From assembly GCA_022925895.1 (NCBI GenBank), contig JAKSYS010000683.1, forward strand, positions 1 through 33,414: DNA of 33,414 nt, read 5' to 3'. The first letter of the stretch is position 1. The number at the start of each line of letters is the position of its first letter. The position numbers and the translations under genes were made by a program. This DNA is from Fragilaria crotonensis (taxonomy: Eukaryota; Bacillariophyta; Fragilariophyceae; Fragilariales; Fragilariaceae). The notes beneath the pieces are model-generated. The model did no database searches. It saw only the letters and a list, made by a program, of their open reading frames with translations, and was not told the origin of the DNA. Shown here one piece after another: positions 1-9,380 of this stretch.

Positions 1-43
1 CGATGAAGAATTGCCCGCTTTCTCCGAATCCTGAAAGCCATCT

Positions 44-1648
44 TTGAATATTGACGAATCCTGTGGTCACCCTTTACCGTCGCAGAACCAACGCAATTAT
101 AACCAACATGCCAATGCTGCCCGTCAACAATTCCATCGTCCTACCCATCGTCCGACTTTCCAGAAACAATTCACCCGCGACAACATCAAGCTCAGCTCAG
201 TTTTGCGACCTTATACCCAACAAAACAGCAGCAGCAATCGGCCACCAATCAGACCCCAGAGCAACCAAAATCAGCATTCAAACCGTCCGAACAATCACAA
301 AACACCGTCGCAACGCCCGCCACCAAGACCGAATCATGGCAACCGACCGCCCTTGCGACCAACTTCATCAAACTCCAACAACCAACGTCGACCGCAGAGC
401 AATTCCACCCCATTTCGGCAAAATCCTTCACCCAATAATGCCACCAACATAGTTTGTAACAATTGTGGAAGAACTGGTCACTATGCAAGACAATGCCCAA
501 CTGCAACTAACAGACCTCAGAACAACAATAACAGAAATGGAGGAAACCCAAGGTCACCAACCAATAATGAGAACACTGCTCCCAGAAATCACAGAGCTTA
601 TTTTGTCACTGATTCATCTTCACCTCATGCTGAAACAACCCATTACCATCAAGCCTTCCTTGCCTCATCAAACAACAACCCTGTCTTTAACAATGGACCA
701 CCAACAATCTGGCCTGATACCAACTTGCCCCAAATGGAAATCAACCCATCACTGACTGACAATGATTTTGTACCCTCCATGTCACACTCACCTCCCAGCA
801 CTGATGCAATTGAATACTTCCCAGATGATCCCATGTCTACATATCAGCGCTTTGGACCACCAGATCTTGATAATTGGCTCCCTGACAGTGGTGCTACAAG
901 TCACTACACTCCTGTTTTCAGTGATCTCCATGATGTTGAACCCTGCCATGTACCTGTTTCCCTTGCTGATGGAACCACCAAGATATCCACTTTCAAAGGC
1001 ACAACTGACTGTTTCTTTACAACCACAGAAGGACAGAAAGCTATCCTTGGTCTTGCTGATGTTTACTACATTGAAGGTCTTAGCCACCGTCTGCTTTCCC
1101 TGACTGCCATTTCTGCCACCCAAAACTTCACAGTAATCATCCAGAACAGAGCAACCACAATCCGTTTTCCCAACAACTCAACATACACATGGCCAACCAT
1201 TCTTCAAGAGCTACCCTCTGAACAAGCTTTCTCCATGACTTCCCAACCTAACACAACTTCTGATGACACTTTAAACTCACCTGCCATCACTTTTGAGCAA
1301 CACTTGGACACTTCAACCAATTCAAACCCAGACCAACCCACTGCAACCTTGCCACTTGAGATCACATCCCGTCGCCTTGCACATCGTAATTTCCGCAATC
1401 TTATGACTGGATCCCTTCACCATGTTTGGAATGATCACATTTTGTCACCAGCCACTGACACTCAAACTTGGCCAATCAGAATCTCAATCAGCCAAAAACG
1501 CGCCAGAAGCAAAGTCCCACTCCGCCAAGGTTCAGAACCATTCCATCAACTTCACCTTGACCTTCTAAGAAACCCATTCCGCTTTGGCCTGACAACTAGC
1601 ACTAACTACTCTGCTTACCTTTTCATTGTGACAACCCTGGCAAACTAA
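44..1648 (+). pseudogene. copia Gag C-terminus, protease and integrase N-terminus (fragment)
   Basis: Open frame of 534 codons starting from TTG, not ATG, so this is an internal segment of a polyprotein. Residues 1-135 are Asn/Gln/Pro/Arg-rich, as in a nucleocapsid region. A CCHC zinc knuckle is at C138, C141, H146, C151. The retroviral-type protease active site D-S-G-A is at 281-284. A GAG-pre-integrase-like stretch (S-R-R-L-A-H-R-N-F then L-H-H-V-W) lies near 445-475. The first integrase catalytic Asp is in the H-L-D-L context near residue 520. The frame ends at a stop created by a frameshift near 1625; the next frame continues with an integrase-like D-N-P-G-K-L-T-G-W segment. Confidence 0.88.
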
Positions 1649-2143
1649 CTGGTTGGATTGGACTACCCACTGAAAGCACCTTATCCATTCTCACTGCACT
1701 GCAATCTTGGCTCACACAATCAGAACTTCTTGACGCACCCAATCTGTCCGCTTTATCCGCACTGATGCTGGAACAGCATTTACTTCAGCCAAATTCATCT
1801 CAACTTGCACCAATCTTGGAATCAAAGTTGAAGCTGCAGCCCTGAACATCAAGAAATGAATGGAATTTGTGAAGCCAAATGGAGAGAAGTCCACAACATT
1901 GCAAACACTCTGCTCAACACTGCCAGACTTGGAGGTGCCTTCTTTCACCATGCTCATGCCTATGCAGTCCAAATTGTCAATGCTTGCCCTGCAAAGAATG
2001 TCACTGATCAAGATGGAAATCCTACAACCCCTTCCACTATAGTTATGGCCGAAAACCCAGCCTCATCAACTTCCGCGTATTTGATGCCCAGTCTATTTCA
2101 AACGTTACGAACCGACCTTTCGGAACAAATTAATCACTTATAA
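1649..2143 (+). pseudogene. copia integrase catalytic core, frameshifted
   Basis: The rest of the integrase core is spread over three frames. One frame (about 1627-1740) reads G-W-I-G-L-P-T-E-S-T. The next (about 1747-1845) carries the second catalytic Asp in F-I-R-T-D-A-G-T-A-F. The third (from about 1843, including the stretch starting at the ATG 1856) has P-E-H-Q-E-M-N-G-I-C-E with the catalytic Glu, followed by helices ending around N-A-C-P-A-K-N. Another shift near 2095 leads into the integrase C-terminal region. At least three single-base lesions are needed, so no active enzyme can be made. Confidence 0.8.
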
Positions 2144-4553
2144 ACAACAGCTCCAACGTGCATCCCGTGGAACATTTATTGGTTTCCCTGAAAACTCCGC
2201 TGGCTGGCTTGTCTACTCTCCAGACCATCCTCAACAAATTATCACAACCCGTGACGCTTATTTTGATGAAGATTTCAGCTCTGCCCTTGCCTTTGACTCC
2301 AAACCCTTTGCTGGAGCCATTCCCATCCGCTCCCACATGGACCCTAATGGACTTGAAAATGTTGAGAATTCAGAACCCACCATCATTCACCAAACTGGAT
2401 CTGTTGCCAACCTTGGAATCAATCCCTCTTCCTTCATTGAAGAACCCACTAACAATGATGAAAACCACCCTCCTACTGAGACTATTGACAATGATGATGA
2501 CACTGATGATGATGATCTACAACCTGGTCCAACACCACCTGCACCTCAATTGCTCAACCTCACTCATCACCAGAAGAGACACACACCCCTTCAGAAAGAG
2601 ATGACACTTTACTTCCAAGAATGTGCTGAATCACCACCATCCATTGACCCTATCCACACTGCCATGCTTACCCTTGATGCCTCTGCTGACACATCCACAG
2701 AAAATGATGATCCTGTTGATAAATACTTGCCAGAACCCCAATCCTTTCAAGCTGTCCTCAAACTTGATGATGACATCCGCTCTGCCTGGCTTCATGCAAT
2801 CAAAATGGAAATCAAGAACCTCATTGATCATGGTACCTTCATCCTTGGCCAGAAACCCCATGTAGATGAATTGATTATCCCAGTTAAACTTGTGCTCAAA
2901 GCAAAGCAAACAGCATCTGGCAAACTTGACAAACTCAAAGCCCGCCTTGTTGCCCGCGGCGACATGGAAAAGAGAAGAATCAAGAAAACAAAAGCAAAGT
3001 ACCAGCAACAACTACTCAAACAAAGAGAAGAAAACACCAAGAAAGTAAATAAGTCTAACACTATTCCTATTGAGATCCCTCAACCTTTTGAAGACACATG
3101 GTCACCCTGTGCATCTTCAAGAGGGGTCAAGCTCCTCATATCCAAAACCTGTGCTTTCCGCCGCATCCTTAAAGGTGCTGACTTTATTGGAGCCTATCTT
3201 CAAGCCAAAGTTATTGGACGTCACTTTGTGATCCTACCACTTTACCTTGCTTACCACTTCCCAGAATATGCCAAATACTTTGGAGTCCCACTTCTTCTTG
3301 ACAAAGGAATCTATGGCCTTGTCTACTCAGGCAAATATTGGAACATTGAATTCTCTGAATGGCTTACTCTCAAGGATTCATTCAATCCCAAGCAGAACCA
3401 TCCTATTTTGTTTACTATGACAAACACAACCAATGGCTTCGCCTCCTATTCTTTGTCGATGACATGCTTTATGTTGGAAGCAACGATTCCATCGAAATCT
3501 TTCGAAGATTCCGTCCGCAACCGCTTCGACGTGAAATTCCTTGGTCCTGCACAATGGTTCCTGCAAATGCGCATCCACCGCCACAAAGATTCCACTTACA
3601 CTCTAGACCAACATCGTTATGTCCTAAACGCTCTCCAACGTTATGACCCGAATTCCGAATTCCCTGAACGCGAAACTCCCTTCCCACCCGATTACGTCTT
3701 TACCAAAGATAACCGCCCTGTCACTGATCATGACAAGTCTATAATTGAGAAAAGACATTCCCGCCTCCCGTTTCGCTCAGCTGTATGCACCCTACTTTAT
3801 CTTGCATATAACACACGTGCCGATATCCTTTTTGCAGTCTGCAAACTTGCAAAAGCCTGCATCTGCCCTGGTGAACTTGACTTCCGCGCCCTTATCTGGT
3901 TATTTGGCTATCTCAGACGCCGACCCAGCTATGCTTTGAAATTCTATCCTGATGGCACTTCTAACCCAATCTATAGCATCTGTGCCCAACACAGCATTCC
4001 ATACTCTGACCTGACTGTCTTCTCTGATGCCAGCTGGCAAGATTGCCCTGACACTGGCAGATCAACTGTTGGATACATGATCTTTCACAATGGTGCCCTC
4101 ATTGAAGCCAACTCAACTATGCCTACACCAATTGCAATGTCAACCTCTGAAGCTGAATACATGGCAGCCTGCTCTGCAACTATGGCTACTGCCCACATCA
4201 GAATGCTTTTATATGACATGACATACCTTGGCACTAAACAATGGCGCGAATCATCCCAACGTTTACCTACAATCCCATCTGTCCTTATGATTGACAATGA
4301 AGCAACTGTTCAAATTGCCAAGAATGGCAAACTAACTCGCAAAACTCGCCACATTGAAAGACGCTTTCACTTTGTCCGCCAAGGCCAACAAGATGGTACT
4401 CATCAACTCTATTGGATCCCTTGTGACTCTCAACTTGCTGACATCCTAACCAAAACTCAGACATCCTCCAAGATTGATCCTCACCTTGACAAAATCTTTT
4501 GCAAACTCCCTGATCACCTGCTTTCTCCATCACCAATTTCTACGGAGATCTGA
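2101..4553 (+). pseudogene. copia integrase C-terminus, reverse transcriptase and RNase H, internally frameshifted
   Basis: The frame is open from about 2101; its first ATG is at 2337, giving 738 codons from there. Upstream of that ATG it encodes a typical copia integrase tail (G-T-F-I-G-F-P-E-N-S-A-G-W-L-V-Y). Then comes an acidic linker, then RT (K-A-R-L-V-A-R-G-D near 2935) and RNase H (V-F-S-D-A-S-W near 4020, T-S-E-A-E-Y near 4145, M-I-D-N-E-A-T near 4290, and the L-A-D-I-L-T-K terminus). The RT catalytic motif F-V-D-D is missing from this frame. It is encoded at 3452-3463 in the +2 frame of a short displaced segment (about 3360-3495) bounded by two compensating indels. The protein in this frame would therefore have scrambled residues instead of the RT active site. 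Confidence 0.88.
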
Positions 4554-4556
4554 TTC

Positions 4557-4564
4557 AAGAGGGG
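4557..4564 (+). other. polypurine tract of the first copia element
   Basis: AAGAGGGG lies 4 nt after the RNase H stop codon and directly before TGACA, a normal LTR start. This is the position and composition expected for the plus-strand primer of an LTR retrotransposon. Confidence 0.65.
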
Positions 4565-5040
4565 TGACAGACTTTTAGTACCGCTCCTACGTATTTTTAT
4601 TATCTACATATTCAGTACAACACTTCACATTAGGCTAGTAAACAGTATACGTCGTATCGTTACTGTCGTACGGGAATCATATCCCACTCCAAAATTGCAA
4701 CGATCAAATTCATGTCGTTCGTTGCATAAACGACCATTTTCTCGCCCAACGCTCGGCCTCGTACGACCTCTTCAGACGTACACCTTTTCAGACGTGCACT
4801 CTTCAGACGTGCACCGTTTCTTTTGTGATCCTGAGTGTTCCTGAAGAACACTCATCAAAGAAGTTGATCATCATTTGATGATCAACAATTTCTCCAAATT
4901 TGTCCAACTGTAAATATATTTAGTCCGGCCCCATTTTCTACAATGTACAATTTTCGTAGCAGCGTAACTGACCATGACGACTTTTTACCCGCCGTCATCA
5001 TGGTTCAGTCCCCTGTAGCGATAGCCAGTGTACTAGTACC
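4565..5040 (+). repeat. 3' LTR of the first copia element (right boundary uncertain)
   Basis: The LTR starts with TGACA at 4565. It contains three copies of a 15-16 bp motif with core TTCAGACGT (4771, 4787, 4802), possibly promoter or enhancer repeats. A perfect hairpin lies at 4863-4886 and an imperfect inverted repeat of a CTGACCATGA-type sequence at 4967-5006. I could not fix the right end: the 5' LTR is outside the window, and the obvious TGTCA at 5096-5100 falls inside the 21-bp repeat array. The end given is only where that array begins to take over. Confidence 0.45.
4863..4886. repeat. perfect hairpin, 11-bp arms with 2-nt spacer
   Basis: GTTGATCATCA at 4863-4873 and its exact reverse complement at 4876-4886 are separated by TT. 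It lies within the LTR region. It could fold in the transcript or act as a symmetric protein site. Role unknown. Confidence 0.7.
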
Positions 5041-5043
5041 CAC

Positions 5044-5523
5044 TTGGCTACTGACGACGTCACCGTAGGACTCCACCCACGTCCACATACTGTAGTGTCA
5101 CCTACGCGCAACGTAGCACCATCTACTTGCATCGTACCTACAGATACTAGCACAGTTGCTTCGCCTACTAGCACTGTGTCTACGTCTACATGTACTGTAG
5201 TTACGCCTAGTCATACCGTAGCTCAGTATACCCGTCCCGTAGACTCACACGCGTATACCGTCGCGTCTGCTACTAGCACTCCCGCTTCCTCTGCCGCTAG
5301 CGTAGCATCCAGTAGTCCTGAAACCGTAGCACCGGCCAACGTTCGTACTGTAGCGACCGATACCGTCACCGTGACGTCACCACCTGCCTGCGACCCCGGC
5401 CTGGCGTGCGCCCGATTTAACCATGGTCTGGCCTCCACTCCGCGCTCGCACGCAGAATCTATCACGAGGAGAGGGCAAGGTAGTTGGACTCCAAGTACTG
5501 GAGTACTGTACCATTGTAGTTAA
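5044..5523 (+). other. degenerate 21-bp tandem repeat with open heptapeptide frame
   Basis: An anchor word close to ACCGTAG or ACTGTAG recurs exactly every 21 bp at 5089, 5110, 5131, 5152, 5173, 5194, 5215, 5236, 5257, 5278 and 5299, then at 24-bp steps (5323, 5347). The frame is open for 159 codons. It reads as successive heptads near (S/H)TV(A/V)SPT, rich in Thr, Ser, Val, Ala and Pro with occasional Cys. The frame begins at a TTG with no in-frame ATG nearby, no signal peptide is visible, and no known domain is present. It could be an exon of a repetitive mucin-like or wall protein, or a minisatellite that is open by chance. I do not call it a gene with confidence. Confidence 0.5.
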
Positions 5524-5899
5524 ACAAAACACCGGCACTTGGATTAGTGTGACGTATGCATAGTACTATAGTACTACCGTAGGTACTCCTAGCTACCGGT
5601 AGTCCAATTGTACGGAGTACTACCACTCACCATGACAAATCCTATCCTCCCCGCGAGAACTGATATGCATATCCCGAGAATGTGAGGTGTCACGTGTCAA
5701 GACTGCGCGAGGTCCCAAAATAAGGGCCGGTGTATGTAGATTCCTGTGTTGACATATCATATATGGTACTACACGTTCACCAATACTGGCAACTGTCAAG
5801 TGCAATTTCAGTTCACTTTTTGGCCCTCACAATTCATGCACATTCGTGATTCTCACAATCTGGGTCATCATACACTACTAGTTTTCCACCTTTGTCATC
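5524..5899. other. intergenic spacer upstream of the CHCH gene
   Basis: No gene seen. The stretch is rich in GTAC words (for example around 5560-5625) and contains a CTACCGGTAG palindrome at 5593-5602. It probably includes the promoter of the small gene that starts at 5900. No clear TATA box was recognised. Confidence 0.5.
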
Positions 5900-6163
5900 A
5901 TGTCTTCGGCCACAGCTTCGTTCGCTCCAGCTGCTATGAACTCCGCCAACCTTGTCAAGAAGAACTCGATTGCCCTCGATACGAGCGCTTCGTCTGATGC
6001 TCAAGACAATCTAGCCAAATCTCTCCAGTGGCAAGTCAATGCCACCAAATCATGCGTGAAGCCTAATGTGGACTACAAGTTGTGTCGTCGCTACACCCGA
6101 GGCTCTGGAACCTACTGTGGTGCTGAGCTTACAGCTCTTTACAATTGCTTGAAGCAAGGATAG
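5900..6163 (+). CDS. small twin-CX9C (CHCH) mitochondrial protein
   Basis: An 87-residue protein. The C-terminal half holds two perfect CX9C motifs: C52-x9-C62 and C73-x9-C83, separated by 10 residues. This is the coiled-coil-helix-coiled-coil-helix signature of proteins imported into the mitochondrial intermembrane space and oxidised by the Mia40/Erv1 relay. Family members are small (often 70-150 aa) and mostly serve respiratory-complex assembly or are accessory subunits. The N-terminal 40 residues are Ala/Ser-rich with no obvious cleavable presequence, as is usual for Mia40 substrates. The ATG at 5900 follows a pyrimidine-rich leader and no intron is needed. Which family member it is (COX assembly factor, complex I subunit or other) cannot be decided here. 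Confidence 0.82.
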   Translation: MSSATASFAPAAMNSANLVKKNSIALDTSASSDAQDNLAKSLQWQVNATKSCVKPNVDYKLCRRYTRGSGTYCGAELTALYNCLKQG

Positions 6164-6783
6164 ATCACCCCGTCTTGATTCATGCTCTCTGCTTGATCAG
6201 CCTACTTTGGTTGAGGACTGTGAAGCTGCTTACCCTCATTGAAGACCACTGTCCCCCCATAATCTCTGCCTACGATACCTTCGATTGTGCATTTGATATA
6301 TGCTACATTTATCATTCGACGGCGAACATCTGATCAATACTGAGTGGATGCTAATCGCCGTGAAGCTAGATTCATGACACAAAAACGTTTTCAATTATCA
6401 AGATACCTTTTGGATTATTGTTCAGAGTTTACACTGGAGGATTATCTCCTGCATTTTTCATTTCATAATTTTTTGTGTGGATCGAAAGCCACTTCGCGTC
6501 AGAGCTGGGAAGTTGTAGGAAACCCGGTGTTCTACTGTCTACTGTGGTCCCCGGAACTGTATTTGCATGTCCACTCTATACTGGAGTATGGGATACGGAC
6601 TGCTCCTGTTCCAAGTTCACTGAGGGTCTGTCATTCGTACTTGTACGCGGAGCTTCGGCGTTCACAGTTCACAACTGTCTACCGGTAGACTGGTTCAAAT
6701 CGTACAGTACGCCGAGTATTGTACTATGCATGTGACATATGATACAGACTACAGACCCTCGTCCCTCTTCATCGCCTGCAGTC

Positions 6784-6805
6784 ATGGTACTACCGGTAGT
6801 ACCAT
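6784..6805. repeat. perfect 22-bp palindrome containing CTACCGGTAG
   Basis: The two 11-bp halves are exact reverse complements with no spacer, centred on ACCGGT. It is the longest of a family of CTACCGGTAG palindromes dispersed in the spacers of this window. Confidence 0.8.
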
Positions 6806-7033
6806 TGTACTGTGCGCACTGCCACTACTGTACTCAACTGCTGCAGTTTGATACCGTAGGTTAGGAATCTCTACATTAGCAGGACTAGTAGGGCTATGGA
6901 TATAAGTATTGTACTCTACTGAGGTACTCCAGTTCAGTACGTAGTACGTAGTAGTAGAGTAGTAGTACTCGAATGCCATCCAAGCACGCCTACCGGTAGG
7001 CAGCACGCAGCATACAGCATACTCATACTATCA

Positions 7034-7095
7034 TACATGTACCAGCGTCTTCGCTGGTACTTGTACGTCCGAAAATGTGACGAACGCTCGGACGT
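7034..7095. repeat. two tandem hairpins upstream of malate dehydrogenase
   Basis: Hairpin 1 has 14-nt arms (7034-7047 and 7052-7065) with one T:T mismatch, a perfect 9-bp GTACCAGCG stem and a TCTT loop. Hairpin 2 pairs ACGTCCGA (7065-7072) with TCGGACGT (7088-7095) across a 15-nt loop. They adjoin directly, about 115 nt before the ATG of the next gene. A leader structure, a small RNA or a fossil of an inverted-repeat element are all possible. Confidence 0.6.
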
Positions 7096-7209
7096 AAGCG
7101 TGCATTTTGTTTCATTCATGAGTTGACAAAGAACAAAAGCTCACAATCGATTCGTTCGAGAAGAGTGAAGGGGAACTGATTGCGGATCCACAGTATAATT
7201 TGATTGACA

Positions 7210-8235
7210 ATGACTGCCCCACTATCCATCGTCATCACTGGTGCTGCTGGGAATATCGGCTACGCGCTCCTACCTCTTCTCGCTTCGGGTCATGTCTTCG
7301 GCAGCGACCGTCCCGTAGAGCTCCGATTGCTCGAGATACCTCAAGTATTGTCGCAGCTTACGGGAATCAAGATGGAGCTAATAGATGCCGCATATCCCCT
7401 CGTCACGTCGATCATGTGCACTTCTGATCCACTAGATGCATTCCGAAACGTGGACGTGGCCATTCTCGTCGGAGGCTTTCCTCGCAAGCAAGGTATGGAA
7501 CGGAAGGACTTGATTCCAGCCAACAGCAGCATTTTCGAAGTTACAGGTCGTGCTCTGAACCAGGTGGCATCTCCTAATGTGAAGGTCCTTTGCGTGGCCA
7601 ATCCCGCAAATACCAACTGTCTCGTGGCCATTCAGCAATGCTGTCCCCGGATCCCAGTCAAGAACTTGTGCGCCCTGACGCATTTGGACTTGACCCGAGC
7701 CAAGGCCATGCTAGCCGAGCGACTGGGCACAAGTGTCAAGGATGTACGGAACGTTATCATTTGGGGCAATCACTCGGGGTCTCAATTCCCGGATGCCACC
7801 TCGGATGGATTCGTCGTGACGAAATGGGGTGGAAAGACGCCACTCCGTGATCTCATGGCCAATGACACAACATGGCTGCAAACAGAGTTTCTCGCCAACG
7901 TCAGGGCACGCGGCGGAGTCGTTATTGAGCAACGAGGAAAGTCGAGTGCCTTGTCAGCGGCTCAGGCGACAGCGGATTGTCTCAAGACGTGGCTCGTGAC
8001 CGGAACGCCAGAAGGCGAGACGGTGTCATTGGCAGTGTACAACGATCAAGGTTACTACGGAGTCGAGAAGGGCCTTGTGTTTTCGTTCCCTTGCGAGTGC
8101 CGAAACGGAGAGTGGTTTGTAAAGGAGGGCTTGGAGTTGAATGATTTTGCGCGACAGCAGATCATGTTGACTGAGGAGGAACTGAAAGCAGAACGGCGTG
8201 CTGCGATGGAAGTCTTGGGGCAAAGCAAACTGTAA
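7210..8235 (+). CDS. MDH: malate dehydrogenase, cytosolic type
   Basis: A 341-residue protein catalysing NAD-linked interconversion of malate and oxaloacetate. The Rossmann glycine motif G-A-A-G-N-I-G is at 11-17. E42 follows beta-2, the position that contacts the adenosine ribose. The active-site loop G-G-F-P-R-K-Q-G-M-E-R has substrate arginines R92 and R98. N-P-A-N-T-N is at 131-136. The catalytic pair is D160 (T-H-L-D-L-T-R, with R163) and H188 (W-G-N-H-S-G). The G-A-A-G start and the W-G-N-H motif are typical of the cytosolic/MDH1-like branch, not the mitochondrial one. No presequence is visible: the Rossmann strand starts at residue 5, which supports a cytosolic location. The ATG at 7210 is chosen; the TTG two codons upstream is not a plausible eukaryotic start. 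Full length and intact. Confidence 0.95.
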   Translation: MTAPLSIVITGAAGNIGYALLPLLASGHVFGSDRPVELRLLEIPQVLSQLTGIKMELIDAAYPLVTSIMCTSDPLDAFRNVDVAILVGGFPRKQGMERKDLIPANSSIFEVTGRALNQVASPNVKVLCVANPANTNCLVAIQQCCPRIPVKNLCALTHLDLTRAKAMLAERLGTSVKDVRNVIIWGNHSGSQFPDATSDGFVVTKWGGKTPLRDLMANDTTWLQTEFLANVRARGGVVIEQRGKSSALSAAQATADCLKTWLVTGTPEGETVSLAVYNDQGYYGVEKGLVFSFPCECRNGEWFVKEGLELNDFARQQIMLTEEELKAERRAAMEVLGQSKL

Positions 8236-8480
8236 GAAACAGTGAACCGCGAGCGCAAGTAGGATACGCACATTTCTGAAGAGACTCAATCCATATTTTC
8301 TCACCCTTTCAACAGAAGGTAACGAAGAGTAGACCAGCATTCCTGCCGACGCGACGCCTAGTAATGACAATGACAGCTCTGGGCAACAACGAACCTTACT
8401 ATACATAATGACCCAGCATTTTCTATAGGTGATGTGGTTTCGACATCTAGCTTTCAGATGTCGCGCTTCCGAGGAATGCT
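8236..8480. other. convergent intergenic region
   Basis: Short spacer between the + strand malate dehydrogenase and the - strand membrane protein, which converge here. It should hold both 3' ends. No gene seen. Confidence 0.5.
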
Positions 8481-9380
8481 CTATTCTGCGATTATTCCAT
8501 GCTCAGCCTCGTAAGCGTCTTCTTCTTCCTCGGATGGAGTTTTGAACGCTTCATAGGCATAGTATAGCGTTCCGAGCATCATGGGCACCATGACGATAGT
8601 CAACGGCTGCAATGGCCAGATAAAGGATTCTACAACCAGCGCTACCAATCGTTTCCACATGATAAAATAGTTCGCGTAGAACTTGATATGTCGGTTCAAG
8701 AACGAAAGCATGAAGACCATGAGAGTCATGAGGGCAGAAAACGTAAACTTATTCATGCGGCGGGCAGCCAAGCCTTCTCCCTCTTTGGGGATCAACTGCT
8801 CGAGCGCAACACTGGCGAGCCAGTGAAATAGGCCCTGTAAAAAGCAAATCCTTGACGTGAGGTACTCAAACTCCCAGTTATTCATCATGAAGCCCAGGGG
8901 ACTGTTAAAGCTAAAGTTTGCGAGTGTGCCAATGATATCACCGTGGCTGAGTATCATGGTTCCCGTCACGGTGGTGACAAAGATGCTGACGATTTCCAAT
9001 CCAAATGACGTCAAGAGAAGGAATCGAGTTGCCTTCTTGGCAAGACGCAGCAGTTTCCGATCGCTTCTCTTGGGTGCCAAGTCTTGACGGCTGTCCGCCA
9101 TGGTGGCAAGAACGGCACCTGCCACAAGTGCGGCAGGGGCTCCCAGATTGGAACACCATTCCCACGTATCGAACACGAGCTGGGCATCGACGCCACGCAA
9201 TTCACCATAATTGAGAGACGTGGTAGACGCAGACGCTGTCCTTAATTGCTTCTGGAAGATGCATCGGCGGGTGTTTGGTGAATGCGAGGGAATACGGGCG
9301 AAAGTTTTCGGAGCTGTCGAAAAACTGCTTGATGGAGACCATGCGAGGGTGCACAAGAGGAGGACGAGGGTCAATTTCAT
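8481..9380 (-). CDS. predicted plastid-targeted multi-pass membrane protein
   Basis: A 299-residue protein with no family I recognise. The N-terminus is a strong signal peptide (hydrophobic L-V-L-L-L-C-T-L-A) ending in S-S-S-F-S-T-A-P. The Phe at residue 20, followed by a Ser/Thr/Arg-rich, acid-poor stretch to about residue 55, is the bipartite presequence that diatoms use for import into the complex plastid. The mature part has about five hydrophobic helices, near 81-95, 119-143, 174-195, 212-232 and 250-277. Basic loops and an acidic tail (E-E-E-E-D) complete it. This suggests an integral protein of the thylakoid or envelope. The ATG at 9378-9380 is in the right place for the signal peptide. 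It is divergently arranged with the channel gene, sharing a spacer of about 495 bp. Confidence 0.75.
   Translation of the reverse strand: MKLTLVLLLCTLAWSPSSSFSTAPKTFARIPSHSPNTRRCIFQKQLRTASASTTSLNYGELRGVDAQLVFDTWEWCSNLGAPAALVAGAVLATMADSRQDLAPKRSDRKLLRLAKKATRFLLLTSFGLEIVSIFVTTVTGTMILSHGDIIGTLANFSFNSPLGFMMNNWEFEYLTSRICFLQGLFHWLASVALEQLIPKEGEGLAARRMNKFTFSALMTLMVFMLSFLNRHIKFYANYFIMWKRLVALVVESFIWPLQPLTIVMVPMMLGTLYYAYEAFKTPSEEEEDAYEAEHGIIAE

Larger units (their letters stand above)
1..4564 (+). mobile_element. Ty1/copia LTR retrotransposon remnant (5' end outside window)
   Basis: Domains occur in copia order: zinc knuckle, aspartic protease, integrase, reverse transcriptase, RNase H. Integrase before RT is diagnostic of Pseudoviridae/Ty1-copia as opposed to gypsy. 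Reading frame changes at about 1625, 1740, 1845, 2095, 3360 and 3495, so the copy is dead. The 5' LTR, primer site and the start of gag lie upstream of base 1; even the visible gag part is preceded by an in-frame stop at 32-34. A purine run at 4557-4564 followed by TGACA at 4565 marks the polypurine tract and start of the 3' LTR. Many codons match good copia consensus, so the decay is moderate rather than ancient. Confidence 0.9.
6164..7209. other. intergenic spacer with CTACCGGTAG palindromes and hairpins
   Basis: No convincing gene; the short open frames here have no domain or codon signal. The palindrome CTACCGGTAG occurs at 6679-6688, 6790-6799 (inside a perfect 22-bp palindrome at 6784-6805) and 6990-6999. 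Many GTAC/AGTAC words lie around 6700-6970. Two consecutive hairpins sit at 7034-7065 and 7065-7095, about 115-175 nt upstream of the malate dehydrogenase ATG, so they may lie in its promoter or 5' leader. Confidence 0.55.

Noticed and set aside
5096-5100. TGTCA as the right end of the first copia LTR (inverted match to TGACA at 4565)
   Set aside because: It falls inside the 21-bp repeat array, a 5-bp match is expected by chance, and no 5' LTR is available for comparison.
6677-6705. Possible tRNA B-box (GGTTCAAATC) near 6691
   Set aside because: No A-box at the right spacing and no cloverleaf could be drawn. Elsewhere in the window no tRNA, rRNA or CRISPR array was seen.
6344-6735. Overlapping short + strand frames after the CHCH gene
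   Set aside because: Two overlapping frames with no domains in GTAC-rich spacer sequence; neither has a convincing start.
7204-7209. TTG at 7204 as the malate dehydrogenase start
   Set aside because: Non-ATG start two codons upstream of a good ATG; the Rossmann fold starts right after the ATG.
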